A DNA stretch of 64,000 nucleotides from Apiospora phragmitis (GCA_038363925.1 JAQQWL010000008.1:248001-312000); one strand, 5' to 3'. Counted from the stretch's first letter, positions 35,494 through 46,098 are shown. Notes: generated by a model not told the origin, from the letters alone. A program made the numbers and translations.

Positions 35494-36710
35494 ATGCCTT
35501 CCATTAGTACCGACTCCGTCGACTACAACATCTTTGGAGGCCACCCTGTAAGAATTTGACCGGTGACCGTTCAGGGCAAGACTAATGAAAGTTGCAAGGA
35601 GTCTCGAACCCGTATGCAAAAGCCACTTGTCTACTCTGGGACTCTAGATGAATTCGAGCAGAACGATCTCACGCCTGTGATCGGCCGAGAGTTCTATGGC
35701 CTGCAGATTCGTGATCTACTAAAATGGGACGACCAACACATGAAAGACCTCGCCGCAACCAGTAAGCGTGCCTTCCAGGTTTCGCAGAGCCTCGAGCTAA
35801 CACCACGAAGTTTCTCAGCGAGGCGTGGTCTTCCTAAGGAACCAAGATGTAAACCCGATAGAAATGAAGGATTTCATCGTTCGTCTTTCGACCCTGGCCG
35901 GATGTCCTGAATCGTCTGGTCTCCATGTTCATCCCCTGACTGAGGAGGGCAGCGAGTTGGGAGACCAGATCAGTGTCATCTCAAGCGAGAAGCAAAAGAA
36001 AGGCGGTGGCTTGACACACCAGCTCAGTGACGCGAGTCGTTTCGCCAGCGCCGGCTGGCATTCGGACATTACCTTTGAAAAGGTACCTTCAGACTATGCG
36101 ATGCTCAAAATCCAGACTCTCCCGAAGACCGGAGGTGATACGGCAAGTAGATCCCACAAAGAGGGCAGACTACGATCGCATAGCTAACCTCACTCGCTAG
36201 ATGTGGGCTTCTGGCTATGAAATCTACGACCGTCTATCCACCCCTATGAAGAAATTCCTCGAGGGTCTCACAGCGACTCACGACGCGACCTTCTTCAACG
36301 ATGAGGCCGAACGACTCGGCAATCCCCTTCGAAAGGGAATCCGCGGTTCACTGTTGAACCAGGGTGGAGAGTTGCGCACTCAGCACCCGGTGGTCCGTAC
36401 AAACCCAGTAACTGGCTGGAAGTCAGTATACGTCAACAAAGGTTTCACGAAGAGGATCAACGGCGTCTCGAAAGATGAGTCCGACTTACTGCTCGGCTAC
36501 CTATTCAACCTCGTCACACAAAACCATGATGCCCAGGTGAGGTTCAAATGGAATCAAAACGACTGTGCCATATGGGATAACAGATCAACCTTCCATTGTG
36601 CAACTTATGACTATGACGCAGCAAGAGCTGGTGACCGTGTCTGCTCATTGGGCGAAGCCCCATATCTGGACCTCGATAGCAAGAGCCGCAGAGAAGCCTT
36701 GGGTGCCTAA
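35494..36710 (+). CDS. TauD/TfdA-family Fe(II)/2-oxoglutarate dioxygenase
   Basis: Four exons: 35494-35547, 35599-35761, 35811-36142 and 36201-36710, coding 352 residues. The joins give DLAATISQRGVVFLRNQDV and TGGDTMWASGYEIYDRLS, both typical of the family. The metal ligands are visible as WHSDITFE (His156, Asp158) and the distal His in STFHCATYDY (His315); VVRTNPVTGWKSVYV and the late Arg residues fit 2-oxoglutarate binding. Such enzymes oxidise taurine, other sulfonates or aryloxy acids, releasing sulfite in the sulfonate case. Two splice sites are unusual: exon 3 starts after an AAG acceptor, and the last intron (36143-36200) uses a GC donor (GCAAGT) with a clear CTAAC branch and TAG. There is no frameshift. 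The next-door permease suggests a shared catabolic task. Confidence 0.92.
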
Positions 36711-37001
36711 ATGACTTGGCCAGGCTGCAGACTCGCGAGTCTATAGCTAACATAGTTGAATGTTTAACATGCCTCTGCATATATCTCGCTTAGTGCACCG
36801 AATGAAATGTCAGCAAGGGCCACATCTGTCAGTCAAGCTACAGCGTACAACAGGCTGTGCAAGTTTTGTCCATAACAATCGAACGAAGTTGTACTCCAGT
36901 CATTATTCATCAAATCGTCAAAGTATCCACAAGTGACGGACGTCGTTGGAGCCAATCCTTCCGGGCTCAATGCGGCATCGCATGCTTGGGGCGAGAGTTG
37001 G
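36711..37001. other. Intergenic between converging genes
   Basis: Short 3' untranslated region. Nothing else is seen. Confidence 0.4.
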
Positions 37002-38123
37002 TCAGGTCAGATCAATGGTTGTCCGCTGTCGTTTGTTTGTACGCTCAGCAAGGCCGCGAGCTACCTTTTCCGGTCTTTCTGTTCCACATGCATCGCAGCA
37101 AAGATAGTTTAGGGGGTTTTCCAGGGTGCAAATTTCGCAATCCCAAGAAGTTGGTTCTGGAGTGAAGTAAGAGGGAACTGCTGGCCGAGCCTGAATCTTT
37201 GGCTGTTGGGATGTAGTTGCCTGCTTGTTGCCATCGGATAGTACCGTCCCTTCACCGTTTCCGGTAGGGTTCTCGGCAGACGGCGGCACATACGAAGCGC
37301 CATACTTGGCTTTCTCATCCTCTTGAACCAACTCCCACAAGGCTTGGGCTATGGCGGCGTCGTTTGCTGCATCTTCCTCTGCCTGGGTACGGAAGCCGTT
37401 ATTGGTGGCCGTTGCTGCAATCTCGCGGACCTCGTCATCTTTAAGGGTTCCGCTAGCACAACCTTTGAGGGTTTTGGTCCGCCGCTCAGCCACATCAGCA
37501 ATGACCCGACGAATATCTTGGCCGGGTCCGACAGCTCGCCCTCCCAGGCGACGACCCGAACCAGAGGAGAGGACACGACGCTTTTCGGCGGCGGCGCGAG
37601 CCATATGACGTGCCTCTTGCATGGGCACATTCCTTCCACCCAGCCGCTGGCCATTCGAGAGGAAACCTTCTCCGGTGTATCCCTTCATAGCGAGCGACTC
37701 GTGCTCATCGCGTAGCTGATCCCACAGTGCATGGAACTTGCCATCGTGTGGTCCATGGACATTGTGGGCAAGCTCATGAAGCATCGTGTCAAGGACTTGC
37801 TCGAAGGGAAGGAACTGGTTTTGGTCGCCCGGGTACCGCAGCCTTAGGCATATTTTGTACCCGCGGCCCTCATTCAGACCTATATCGACCATATTAGCAC
37901 TTTCCAGTCGCTGTTGCTAGGAAGTATCGATCTGCATCTGTGAACCTAACAAGTTCTGCTGGTTCGGATAGAACTCTGCAAGAGTTTTGACTTTCCAGCG
38001 GCGATTCCTCATGATAGGTTTGACGAGAGAGGCAATCTTCTTAAGTGATAGGAGTGCCTCACTCGCTCGAGGAAGTTTCGCAAGATGCGAGAACGATAAG
38101 ATGAGCGGATCAACTTCTGGCAT
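37002..38123 (-). CDS. WSS1: Wss1-type WLM metalloprotease with RanBP2 zinc finger
   Basis: Two exons, 37946-38123 and 37002-37879, are joined as NQQNLLGLNEGRGYK, giving 351 residues. The donor is a weak GTTCAC and the acceptor is ATAG. Exon 1 holds the WLM start (SFSHLAKLPRASEALLSLKKI, RRWKVKTLAEFYP). The active site is LHELAHNVHGPHDGKFH, an HExxH-like zinc site (HELAH) with a third His. RLGG and GGR segments follow. Near the C-terminus WDCEICTLENPLNYLCCDACG is a RanBP2-type zinc finger, followed by a basic NLS-like end (NKRQRTT). In yeast, Wss1 cleaves proteins crosslinked to DNA and binds SUMO and Cdc48, acting in the nucleus. The match in domain order is full, so the assignment is strong. 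Confidence 0.93.
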
Positions 38124-40443
38124 GGTGACTACATGAACTAATAGCCAAATGAAATTGTTGTTGCGGGCAAGTGAGTGCGTACGCTAGCGCTAAACGGAAA
38201 GAAATTGGAGGGAAAGTGGTGTTGTTTGTTGGTGGTGGATCAAGCCGACATCAAAATCAACTGAACAAGAGAATTAAAACCACCCAGAGAAATGAAGAAG
38301 GTTAAGCCAGACTGGGTGAGGACAATAGACCATCAAACTGTCGCGTAAGCTCTTTGTCTCATGCTTCGAGGTTGCGAGAAGCCTGGTTATTGAGGCTATT
38401 GACACCTACATTAAATCAAATTGGATGGCGAGGCACACGTAACAAGAGCTGCCTACCAATCGCCCGTCGAGGGCTGTCGTGGCAAAGTGTACAGTTCTTC
38501 AGTGCCCAAAGTCAACTGACTGGCCCATTAATCATCAACCGGCTTGCCGGCAGTATACAGTGGGAAGACTGGAACTCTTTGTGCCCCGCGGTATACCGCA
38601 GGCGATCTGCATGCCCCTATTGACTACGTGTAATTCAATTGGAATATACAGCTTCCAAAGCTCAGATACAGATTCAACACGCTCACTCTTCCATCGATGA
38701 ATCTCTTATGAGTAATGACTGTTGATCGTGCCTACAACGTTGGTGCTTACCTAGAAGTACATGTAGGTAGGGTTCAAATATGGATCCCTGCACGGATGAT
38801 GAGGTATGCAAGTGCCCCGCCCCCACCATCACTCAGTGCTGCATTCAACCCTATTCCAGGCTGCCAGGTGGTGTGCATGGAGTTTAATATGAGTTCAAGG
38901 CGCCTGGGATCAGCTATGCCGTTTCGGCCGGTACCCCGAAGAAGGGTCAAGAACAGACGCTCCGAAGCCCTTGTTCCATTTCTGTGTGAACGATCTGCCC
39001 GCCAACACAAGCACGCCTGAGCTGCACGATAGGAATGCTTGGGCTGTGCTAATCGGACGCTGAGAAGTGGACGTGGCACCAATAGACTTGTCCATATAGG
39101 TAAGTAGGTAGCCAGCCATGACGCCAAACTCGACCTTACCTAAGGCTCAACACTTGCCGGTCAGCTTTTGCCTCCTACGAAACCCACCACCTGCATGCGA
39201 GATTGGATATCAAATGCTTGAGTTTCATCGATAGCCGACAGTCATCACCTAACATACTACATTAGTATATTTCAGTTGTTAGTGTCGTCTGAACTGGTAA
39301 CTGCACTAGGCGTGTCACCGTGTACGGTGTATTACCCCGGAAGATGTGGTTCAAGATGCTGCCGTGTCCCGCTTTGTCAATTCACGAGGCTCTGCTTGGC
39401 TGAACCACAATCCGATACTTGATCTGACACTCGTATCGCCCGATCTCGATTCCGAAATTTCGTCCAGTGTTTTGGTTTTGGTACACGGTACTCCGTACAC
39501 CGGTACCTACATAACTGTCTGCTTCTGGATTCCCGATTCGGCTCAATTGATGCCGTCCATCAGCAAGGCAGACTTCATTCTTTCCCATGTACAGTAATGT
39601 CTTCGACGAACGCCAGTTCACGAGCTGCGGTGTCCGATTGTACAACGAACTATATCCGGCAGATCTTACATACTCCAAGAGAGGCGCGGTCACCTACAGA
39701 TGTTCCGTTTCCGACCGACTGCGTATGTCAAAATCTTGATTATTATCCTCAAGGCATCAACCAGCAAGGAAACACCCATGAAGCTGGCATTCGACTGGTA
39801 TAGCCATGGAGAGAAGGGCTTGGCTTCACTTGAATTTTGTTGATGGCCTTCCTATGCCTGCATTCACGGAATAAGCCTGGCTTGCTGGCAGCGATTCGAG
39901 ACTACCAGCGGGAGCCATGATGCCGACAGGGATTGTGTAACAGAATCCCATTAATGATCTGCCATCAGATACAGCCCCGGTCCTTCAGCTTCAAGCGAAG
40001 TGCCATAATGCTGAGTACCCGCCCAACAAGCTTTCCTACAAGGTTGCTAAGCTTTGTCAATAGATGGCTTGGCCTCGCATCATCACCGAAAGTCCTCGCA
40101 CAGCAATCCCGCCGACACCATTACGATCCTTACTGGGTATGGGGTGTTGACACAGTTGTTTCAAACGAGTCGTAGAACCTATATGTATTCACAATGGCTG
40201 CCTTTTCTGCTGCAAAAGTCTTGGTTCTTTTTGTCTGCCCATCCTCTCATTCTGCGTTCTGTGACGACAGGACATACCATCCGTCCGCTCTTTCATCATC
40301 TTCACTCCCCGGCTCGATATTATATTGTTGTATTTTGGAGGCACTTACTAGCAAGAGCTGGCTCTATATTTGTCTAGTTTCTAGGCCTTGATACTTCATT
40401 TCTTCACGCTCACTTGCCTACTTCCATCTCAGCGATAACAATC
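38124..40443. other. Intergenic, nothing recognised
   Basis: No coding frame with family features was found. Short palindromic words such as GTACATGTA occur near 38757. The right end should hold the protease promoter. Confidence 0.45.
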
Positions 40444-41914
40444 ATGAAGTTGATGACACTTGCTGCTCTTGCAGCTTCCGTTCTTTCTCAGAATGTCGTG
40501 GTAACCACTACCACTGCCACCGCTCCTTTAACTCTAGAAGAGCTTCTCCAATCACGACTCTCGGGGGTATGACCTTTCGAGCTCATCAAGAGTCGAATCA
40601 GAAGTATACTGGCATACGCAAAGGACAACTGGCTATGGCCAGAGCTTATTCGAAGTATGGCATCCAGTTCCCAGATGATCTATTGACTGCTATAGAAAGA
40701 CTACTGGAGGAATTGGGTCTCAGCAACAACGGTGCTGGCAATGGAGCTGGAAGTAATGATAATAACAACTCAACGAGAGGCCAAGGTAAGGGGAAGAGAG
40801 AACACAGTTGCATATTTACCGAGACAGCACAATTGACCGTCTCCATAGGCGAAGTTGCTGCTCTTCCCGAGCTCTTTGACTCGGAATACCTCTGCCCGGT
40901 TCAGATCGGCACACCTCCACAGACACTGAACTTGGACTTCGACACAGGCTCTTCAGACCTGTGGGTGTTCTCCTCAGAGACGCCCAAGTCCCAAGTCAAT
41001 GGCCAAGCTATCTATGACATCTCCAAGAGCTCGACTGCTCAACTCGTGCAGGGCGCTTCATGGTCGATCAGCTACGGCGACGGTAGCAGTTCCAGCGGCA
41101 ATGTGTATACGGACACGGTCAAGATTGGAGGGGTGTCCGTCAAGAACCAAGCCGTCCAGTCAGCCCGAAAAGTTTCGTCTCAGTTCACGCAGAGGGCCAG
41201 TACGGATGGATTGCTTGGGCTGGCTTTCAGCAACATTAATACGGTTCGCCCGTCTCAGCAGAAGACGTTTTTCGACAGTGCATTGAACGGCTTGGCGATG
41301 CCCGTGTTCACTGCTAATCTAAAGAAAGGCGAAGGTAAGATATACCTGAAATGAAGACTGTTTCGAAATGAGCAACACACTGAATCTGGACCAGCCGGGA
41401 ATTACAACTTTGGGTTCATCGACCAGAGCGAGTTCACCGGTGATATCTCCTTCTTTCCCGTCAACGCCTCGACTGGCTTCTGGCAATTTGAAGCTTCAGG
41501 CTTCGCCATTGCCAATGGAGCCTCCGTGTCCTCACCACACGCCGCCATCGCTGACACGGGTACCACGCTGCTTCTGGTCCCTTCGGATATCGCCTCGGCC
41601 TACTACGCGAAAGTCCCGGGGCTACCAAGGACGCCACGGCCGGCGGTTACTCGTTTCCTTGCTCGTCTTCCTCATCGTTGCCGAGCTTCACGGCTGTCAT
41701 CGGGAACTACAGAGCCGTCATTCCTGGAGACTTTATCAAGTATGCCCCTGTCAACGGCAATTCCTTTGAGACGGCCACGACCTGCTTTGGAGGTATCCAG
41801 GAGGTACCCGCTGGGTTTCCATACGCCATCTATGGTGACATCTTTTTGAAGTCCCAGTTTGTCGTATTCCACGGTGCCAACCAGCAAGTTGGATTTGCTG
41901 CAAAGCCACTATAA
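40444..41914 (+). CDS. Secreted pepsin-like aspartic protease (A1 family)
   Basis: Exons are 40444-40785, 40849-41334 and 41395-41914, giving about 449 residues after adding two missing bases. A signal peptide (MKLMTLAALAASVLS) and a propeptide precede the mature enzyme. The two catalytic loops are LDFDTGSSDLWVF (Asp146) and AIADTGTTLLLV (Asp330). SISYGDGSSSSGNVYTDTV is the flap, and FPYAIYGDIFLKSQFVVF ends the fold as in penicillopepsin. The first intron is 63 bp and contains no stop, so retention would insert 21 residues before the mature start. The frame is broken at GGGGG 40563-40567 (signal/propeptide junction) and at GGGG 41618-41621 (VPGATKDATAGGY). Both miss one G. The enzyme should digest protein outside the cell at acid pH. 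Confidence 0.92.
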
Positions 41915-42799
41915 TAATATGTATTATTAGTATTAATGACAAACAAAACTCGTTCCTCGACTAATTCCATGTGCCGTCTTTATAACTACTTCTATATATC
42001 CGTTCCCAGGGTGATTATTTCTCTATGACTTCGTCAGATCTTCATCATTTGGGCCCGGATTCATACCGTATGGATATAGTTTTGCTTAACCAGAAGACCT
42101 TTGCCGTACGGTTACAAATGACTCTATGTCACCATGATTCGGAACGAAATTATTTTGCGCAGGTGCATTGCAGCCTGAAGAGGAAACTTGATCACCACTG
42201 TATGGTTCACTCCCTGTTCTAGGAGAGAACGGTAATCTACTCATGAATAAAATATTCGGGTTTCACATGTCAAGCCGTGGGCCAATGCTCGATACCCAAA
42301 AGTTTGGTTGAAAACTGCAGAGAGAAAAACCTTGCTCAATGTGTTCGGGTCGTCGTCCCAGGGAAGTGGAAAGTTTAACGTGAGTCTACCAAAACACTGG
42401 ACCCGCCCCCTATTTCAACATTCACCCAGTATAGTAGAATATGATGATTGCTGAATCATGTTGCATGCCAATTAGAATCGCACTGGGGCCCATTACCCGT
42501 AGCTCATGGTCGTCGTCGTTACATAGTATATGCCAGATCATGAGGCAAACATAGGCCAAGTCCCTGCTTCAACAGTGTAGCTGCTGTGTGGACGGCACGA
42601 GCAAAGATAAACCAATTCAACCACAAGTCTCTGTATCTCGCACAAATTCAAATGAGGTAGCAGTGACCTCGAAACCATGGACAGTCTGAACCCAACACGA
42701 CGAGACCCGGGCCTCCAACACGAACCTTGTAAGAGGCCCGAAGACTTTTCTCGCTTCAAGAAAATATGAAAACATACATCAATGGGCCCTTTCAGGAAT
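41915..42799. other. Intergenic, nothing recognised
   Basis: Contains the protease 3' region and the upstream promoter of the next gene. No gene is supportable. Confidence 0.4.
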
Positions 42800-42808
42800 A
42801 TTATAAAT
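42800..42808 (+). promoter_or_regulatory. TATA box of the SILK/RVxF protein gene
   Basis: ATTATAAAT is followed by a pyrimidine-rich stretch (CTCCCTTCCCTCTGCTC), a common layout for a strong fungal core promoter. It lies about 240 bases before the ATG, implying a long 5' leader. Confidence 0.55.
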
Positions 42809-42919
42809 ACCTCCCTTCCCTCTGCTCTAATTCCTTTTCTCTCTTCTAAACAACCATTCTTGATCATACACAAGTCCTCTCTTCAGACACCAGACCACAC
42901 ACTCATACACATTCTACTC

Positions 42920-43007
42920 TTGCTTCAAGCATCAGTCTCTCTTGCTACATCAAGCATCACTCTTCTTTGCTACACCAAGCATCACTTTTTGCTACATCAA
43001 GCATTGG
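42920..43007 (+). repeat. Four short imperfect direct repeats in the 5' leader
   Basis: Four units resembling TTGCTACATCAAGCATCAC begin near 42920, 42942, 42967 and 42989. The first is the most diverged (TTGCTTCAAGCATCAG). They lie between the TATA box and the ATG at 43048, so they should be in the leader RNA. Confidence 0.7.
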
Positions 43008-43047
43008 CTTCTACCCACTTGACTCTTCTCTGACCAAGAACTTCAAG

Positions 43048-43635
43048 ATGACTACCTTTGCTAGCAACGGCAACTTCGCTACTTCAGCCATGAACATTGC
43101 CTTCAGTCTGAGTTGTACTTCTGCTTCAAAGAACCCTCTATTCCATCATGGAATTGAGAACTTCAGTCTGGCTCGTCCCTCTTACTACCAAAATCCCCTC
43201 TTCACCGAGGACTCTGACGATGACGGCTTTGATCTTGAATTCCGAGATGACTTCACTATCATCTCCAACAAGGATGAACCTCTTGACCCGGTCGATTCTC
43301 TGACCCGGTCCTTGAGCTCATGCCACATCACTTCAACTCTTCCCTCTGACAGCGAGTCAACCTCTTCTACACAATCACTTCGGTCCACTGGAAGCAACAA
43401 CAGCTCCAAGGCCACTCCCAAGAGCATTCTCAAGAAGCCCAAGGGATCCAACGACCACACCAAGCCCAAGAAGGCCGTGGTCTGGCACACTGAACTTGCT
43501 CACGACATCATCAACGGAGAGCATGTGCCTCAGACTCAGCTGCCACGGGAAGAATGGTACGCACATGAGATAATGAAACAACATGCTGCTGCCATGGCAG
43601 ACGCTAACTGGTTCGACGTCTCTGCCGACATGTGA
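43048..43635 (+). CDS. Small acidic protein with SILK and RVxF-like PP1-docking motifs
   Basis: An intronless ORF of 195 residues with a proper TATA promoter. The N-terminal third is Asn/Ser/Phe-rich. Residues 54-69 are very acidic (EDSDDDGFDLEFRDD), then a Ser/Thr-rich linker follows. Residues 122-146 contain TPKSILKKP, which includes SILK (126-129), and about 13 residues later KKAVVWH, which fits the RVxF pattern (KAVVW, 142-146). SILK placed shortly before RVxF is the arrangement found in several regulators of protein phosphatase 1. The C-terminus (PREEWYAHEIMKQHAAAM) is probably helical. I recognise no named family. An alternative start upstream at 42967 is in frame but lies in the leader repeats. 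Docking to PP1 is an inference from short motifs, which can occur by chance. Confidence 0.7.
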   Translation: MTTFASNGNFATSAMNIAFSLSCTSASKNPLFHHGIENFSLARPSYYQNPLFTEDSDDDGFDLEFRDDFTIISNKDEPLDPVDSLTRSLSSCHITSTLPSDSESTSSTQSLRSTGSNNSSKATPKSILKKPKGSNDHTKPKKAVVWHTELAHDIINGEHVPQTQLPREEWYAHEIMKQHAAAMADANWFDVSADM

Positions 43636-43774
43636 AGCAACAACACTACGCATGCTCACAGTCACACACTCACACACTGGCATGTCCCTCGAACAACTAC
43701 CACTCTAAGGGCATCAATCACACCCACACACACCAAATCCTGGTCCCAAACAAACAACCACAATTTTATCACTG

Positions 43775-43837
43775 CCTCTGGTGAAAGGTGCTCTGGTTTC
43801 ACTTCATCGATTTCCATCACATAATACACCCAGACAG
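43775..43837 (+). repeat. Hairpin repeat, copy 1
   Basis: A 63-nt element beginning CCTCTGGTGAAAGG and ending CACCCAGACAG. The arms TCTGG and CCAGA can pair, helped by an outer CTG/CAG. GTGAAA and TTTCAC form an inner stem. It is clearly related to copies at 43892 and 44210 and lies 140 bases after the stop of the SILK/RVxF gene. Confidence 0.75.
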
Positions 43838-43891
43838 CATACACTCCAACCCCGTTCGCCAATCAGGCAATCAAACCACATCTGACGACTA

Positions 43892-43955
43892 CCTCTGGTG
43901 AAAAGTGCTCTGGCTTCACTTGATCGATTCACATCGCATAATACATCCAGAGCAG
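43892..43955 (+). repeat. Hairpin repeat, copy 2
   Basis: A 64-nt copy. CTCTGG pairs with CCAGAG, extended across a small internal loop by GACT/AGTC in the flanks. GTGAA/TTCAC gives a second stem, and CGAT-UCAC-ATCG a possible small hairpin. Confidence 0.75.
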
Positions 43956-44209
43956 TCAGACAATGGGGAAATCACTTTCCGGCCAACTCTTTCCTGGGAA
44001 ATTGCAACACAAACCAAACAAACACCACTTGTTAACACAACACACACAACTCAACCAAGTCATACCTCGGAGCCTGACGTCTCGCGCTGCAGCTCCACGG
44101 CGGGCCAAGTTCAATCCCGAATCCTTCATCAAGTACGTGTGAGGGGGCGAGCTCCGTCGTGGTCAGTATTGGCCTAGGGTAATTATTCGAAGAATTATAT
44201 GACGACAAA

Positions 44210-44273
44210 CCTCTTGGTGAAAGGTGCTCTGGCTTCACTCAATCGATTCACACCACATATTACATCCAAGAGG
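44210..44273 (+). repeat. Hairpin repeat, copy 3
   Basis: A 64-nt copy with the longest terminal stem: CCTCTTGG (44210-44217) pairs perfectly with CCAAGAGG (44266-44273). The extra T relative to copy 2 is matched by an extra A on the other side, a compensatory change. Its left flank shares TGACGAC with copy 2. Confidence 0.75.
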
Positions 44274-44984
44274 CAAGTGTTACACAACCACAACTACAAT
44301 TCACTTCACCACCGTTGCAACTTTCGCTGGGATCGAGTTCTGGATTTATGGAGTTCTGGACTTTTGAAGCTTGAGAGCTTGGGATTCGAGATGTTGGAAT
44401 TCATGATGATGGAATTCAGCGGTGCAAATGGGCTCAAGAGGTTTGGTGCCGAAGAAGCTTCCTCTTGGGTACAGCCGCAGGTCACTGCATTTTTTTTATA
44501 AACCTTTTTAATGCAATTTTTTTTTTCAAACACAAACAAAAACATATTCGACTTGTGCCTTCCCTTGTGACATCGTGAAAGTAGTTGTACGTGTCTGTAA
44601 TCGTAGCAGGCACCTAAACCAGGTATCAGTGATGAGATTTGCCAACTCAATCTCGGTGCTAACAGTGCGCGTTCTTGTAAGTAAATGCAGGATAGTAGAT
44701 GTAAGCTAAGGTATGTCAAGCCATTGAACATTATATTAGCATATGTGCTTCAGTGTATCGTCGGCTCCTTGGGTTTAAAATGCTGACAATCGTCAAAGCA
44801 ACCAAAACGTCTCCACTAACACATTACAACTGCCATGTAGCAACATACAAAAATACATACTATCGACAAGCCATATTTGAGCAGTGTCCTTTCCACAAAC
44901 ATATCGAATACGATCAACTCGAAAGGCCCATTATTATCCTGGCCATGACCGGCTGCTGGGCTAGCAAGACTCTACCGCAACGCG

Positions 44985-45660
44985 TACAGTTATCGCGGCA
45001 ACTACCCATGTTTTGCGAGTCCCTGGTACTCGATGGGACGGCCTCGCGTCTTCACAACAAGCGATACTGCATAGTACTCAAACTCGGTCACAGTTCATTT
45101 TTGAAGCCTTGCCTCGATCTCGAGATGCAAAACTCGAGTTATGTCGCCATCAAAGTCGGCACTGCGGGCGCAGGTAGGCGAGAGGCTAACGACCTGTATC
45201 AGCTTAGAACAAATCCCACCGCTCTTCGAATCGACATCGACTCTTCCTTTTGCATCAGATGTATGGAGCCTCGGCTGCACCATATTCAAGCTACTTGCCC
45301 ATAGACCCTTTAATGATAGCAATCTCGCTACTCAGCAAGACGTTACGGCACCGCAGATCCATTCAAAAGGCCCTCTACCGCGCGGGTGGTGGGACAAGTC
45401 CAAGCAGCGACCCAATTGGTTTGACGAGGAAGGAAGACCGCTTGGTATGAACATGGCATATGATCCTTGGGCAGACGGTTCGAGCAATGGATACAAAAGC
45501 CAAGGCGATATTGCGGTATGGGCATTATCAACGAGAAAAACGCTGCCGTTGGTGATGCTGATGCTACAGTGGATGCTCACGTGGAAGCAAGCCTACGGAT
45601 CGGCCATCGGCAAAGGAGGTGTTGAGCACGGCTTGGATGAGGAGATAAAATTTGCGGGCG
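44985..45660 (+). pseudogene. Broken SRPK-like protein kinase
   Basis: Pieces of a fungal SR-protein-kinase-like gene lie in two frames. About 45046-45200 encodes the N-lobe (LHNKRYCIVLKLGHSSF, then YVAIKVGTAGA), with the usual STVWLA after the Gly loop damaged. About 45204-45460 encodes late C-lobe parts: EQIPPLFESTSTLPFASDVW, SLGCTIFKLLAHRPFNDSN, then GPLPRGWWDKSKQRPNWFDEEGRPL. The whole middle of the kinase is absent: the alpha-C/hinge region, the HRD catalytic loop and DFG. Only about a dozen codons separate the lobes. A degenerate tail (LVMLMLQWMLTWK) continues to about 45590. Without the catalytic loop it cannot phosphorylate. An internal deletion plus drift explains it best; a pseudokinase product is less likely. 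Confidence 0.75.
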
Positions 45661-46060
45661 TACGAGGGAAAGTCGGATGGTTTGAACAGAAGGTCTTTCA
45701 GCTACGATACCGGAAAATCATGCGTTGTCCATTCAAAAGGAGCACTAACTGCCCCTCGCTGAATCCTTCGCCGGCTCCCCCGATACGAACCCCAGTTACC
45801 TCGTCGCCAACTGCCTCGACCCCTGAATTGAAGCCTGCCCCTACCACGATCTCGACCTTTATCGACCTTCGGAGCCGTCGAGAGTCCGCTCGGTCGCTGG
45901 TAATTCAGTCACCTAAAAGCCCTTGTTCTGAAGTTAGATTACTGGCTTTAATGAGATGGCGAGTAGCAGCGCGTATTTGCGTTGGCTAGTTCCTTGAGGC
46001 TTTCTATCTGATTGGAGAGAGGGGTAGCTAGACGATAGCTACGTCACATTCGACGGACGC
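45661..46060. other. No supportable gene
   Basis: The frame from the kinase remnant runs on to 45989 with a Pro/Ser/Thr-rich sequence, but nothing identifies it as coding. Confidence 0.4.
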
Positions 46061-46098
46061 CTCCGACTGCCTACATACGATTACGAGCCACAGCTTTT

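Noticed and set aside
43920..43950. B-box-like word (GATCGATTCAC) in hairpin repeat copy 2 suggesting a tRNA-derived SINE
   Set aside because: No matching A box at the right distance, no cloverleaf and no poly-A tail.
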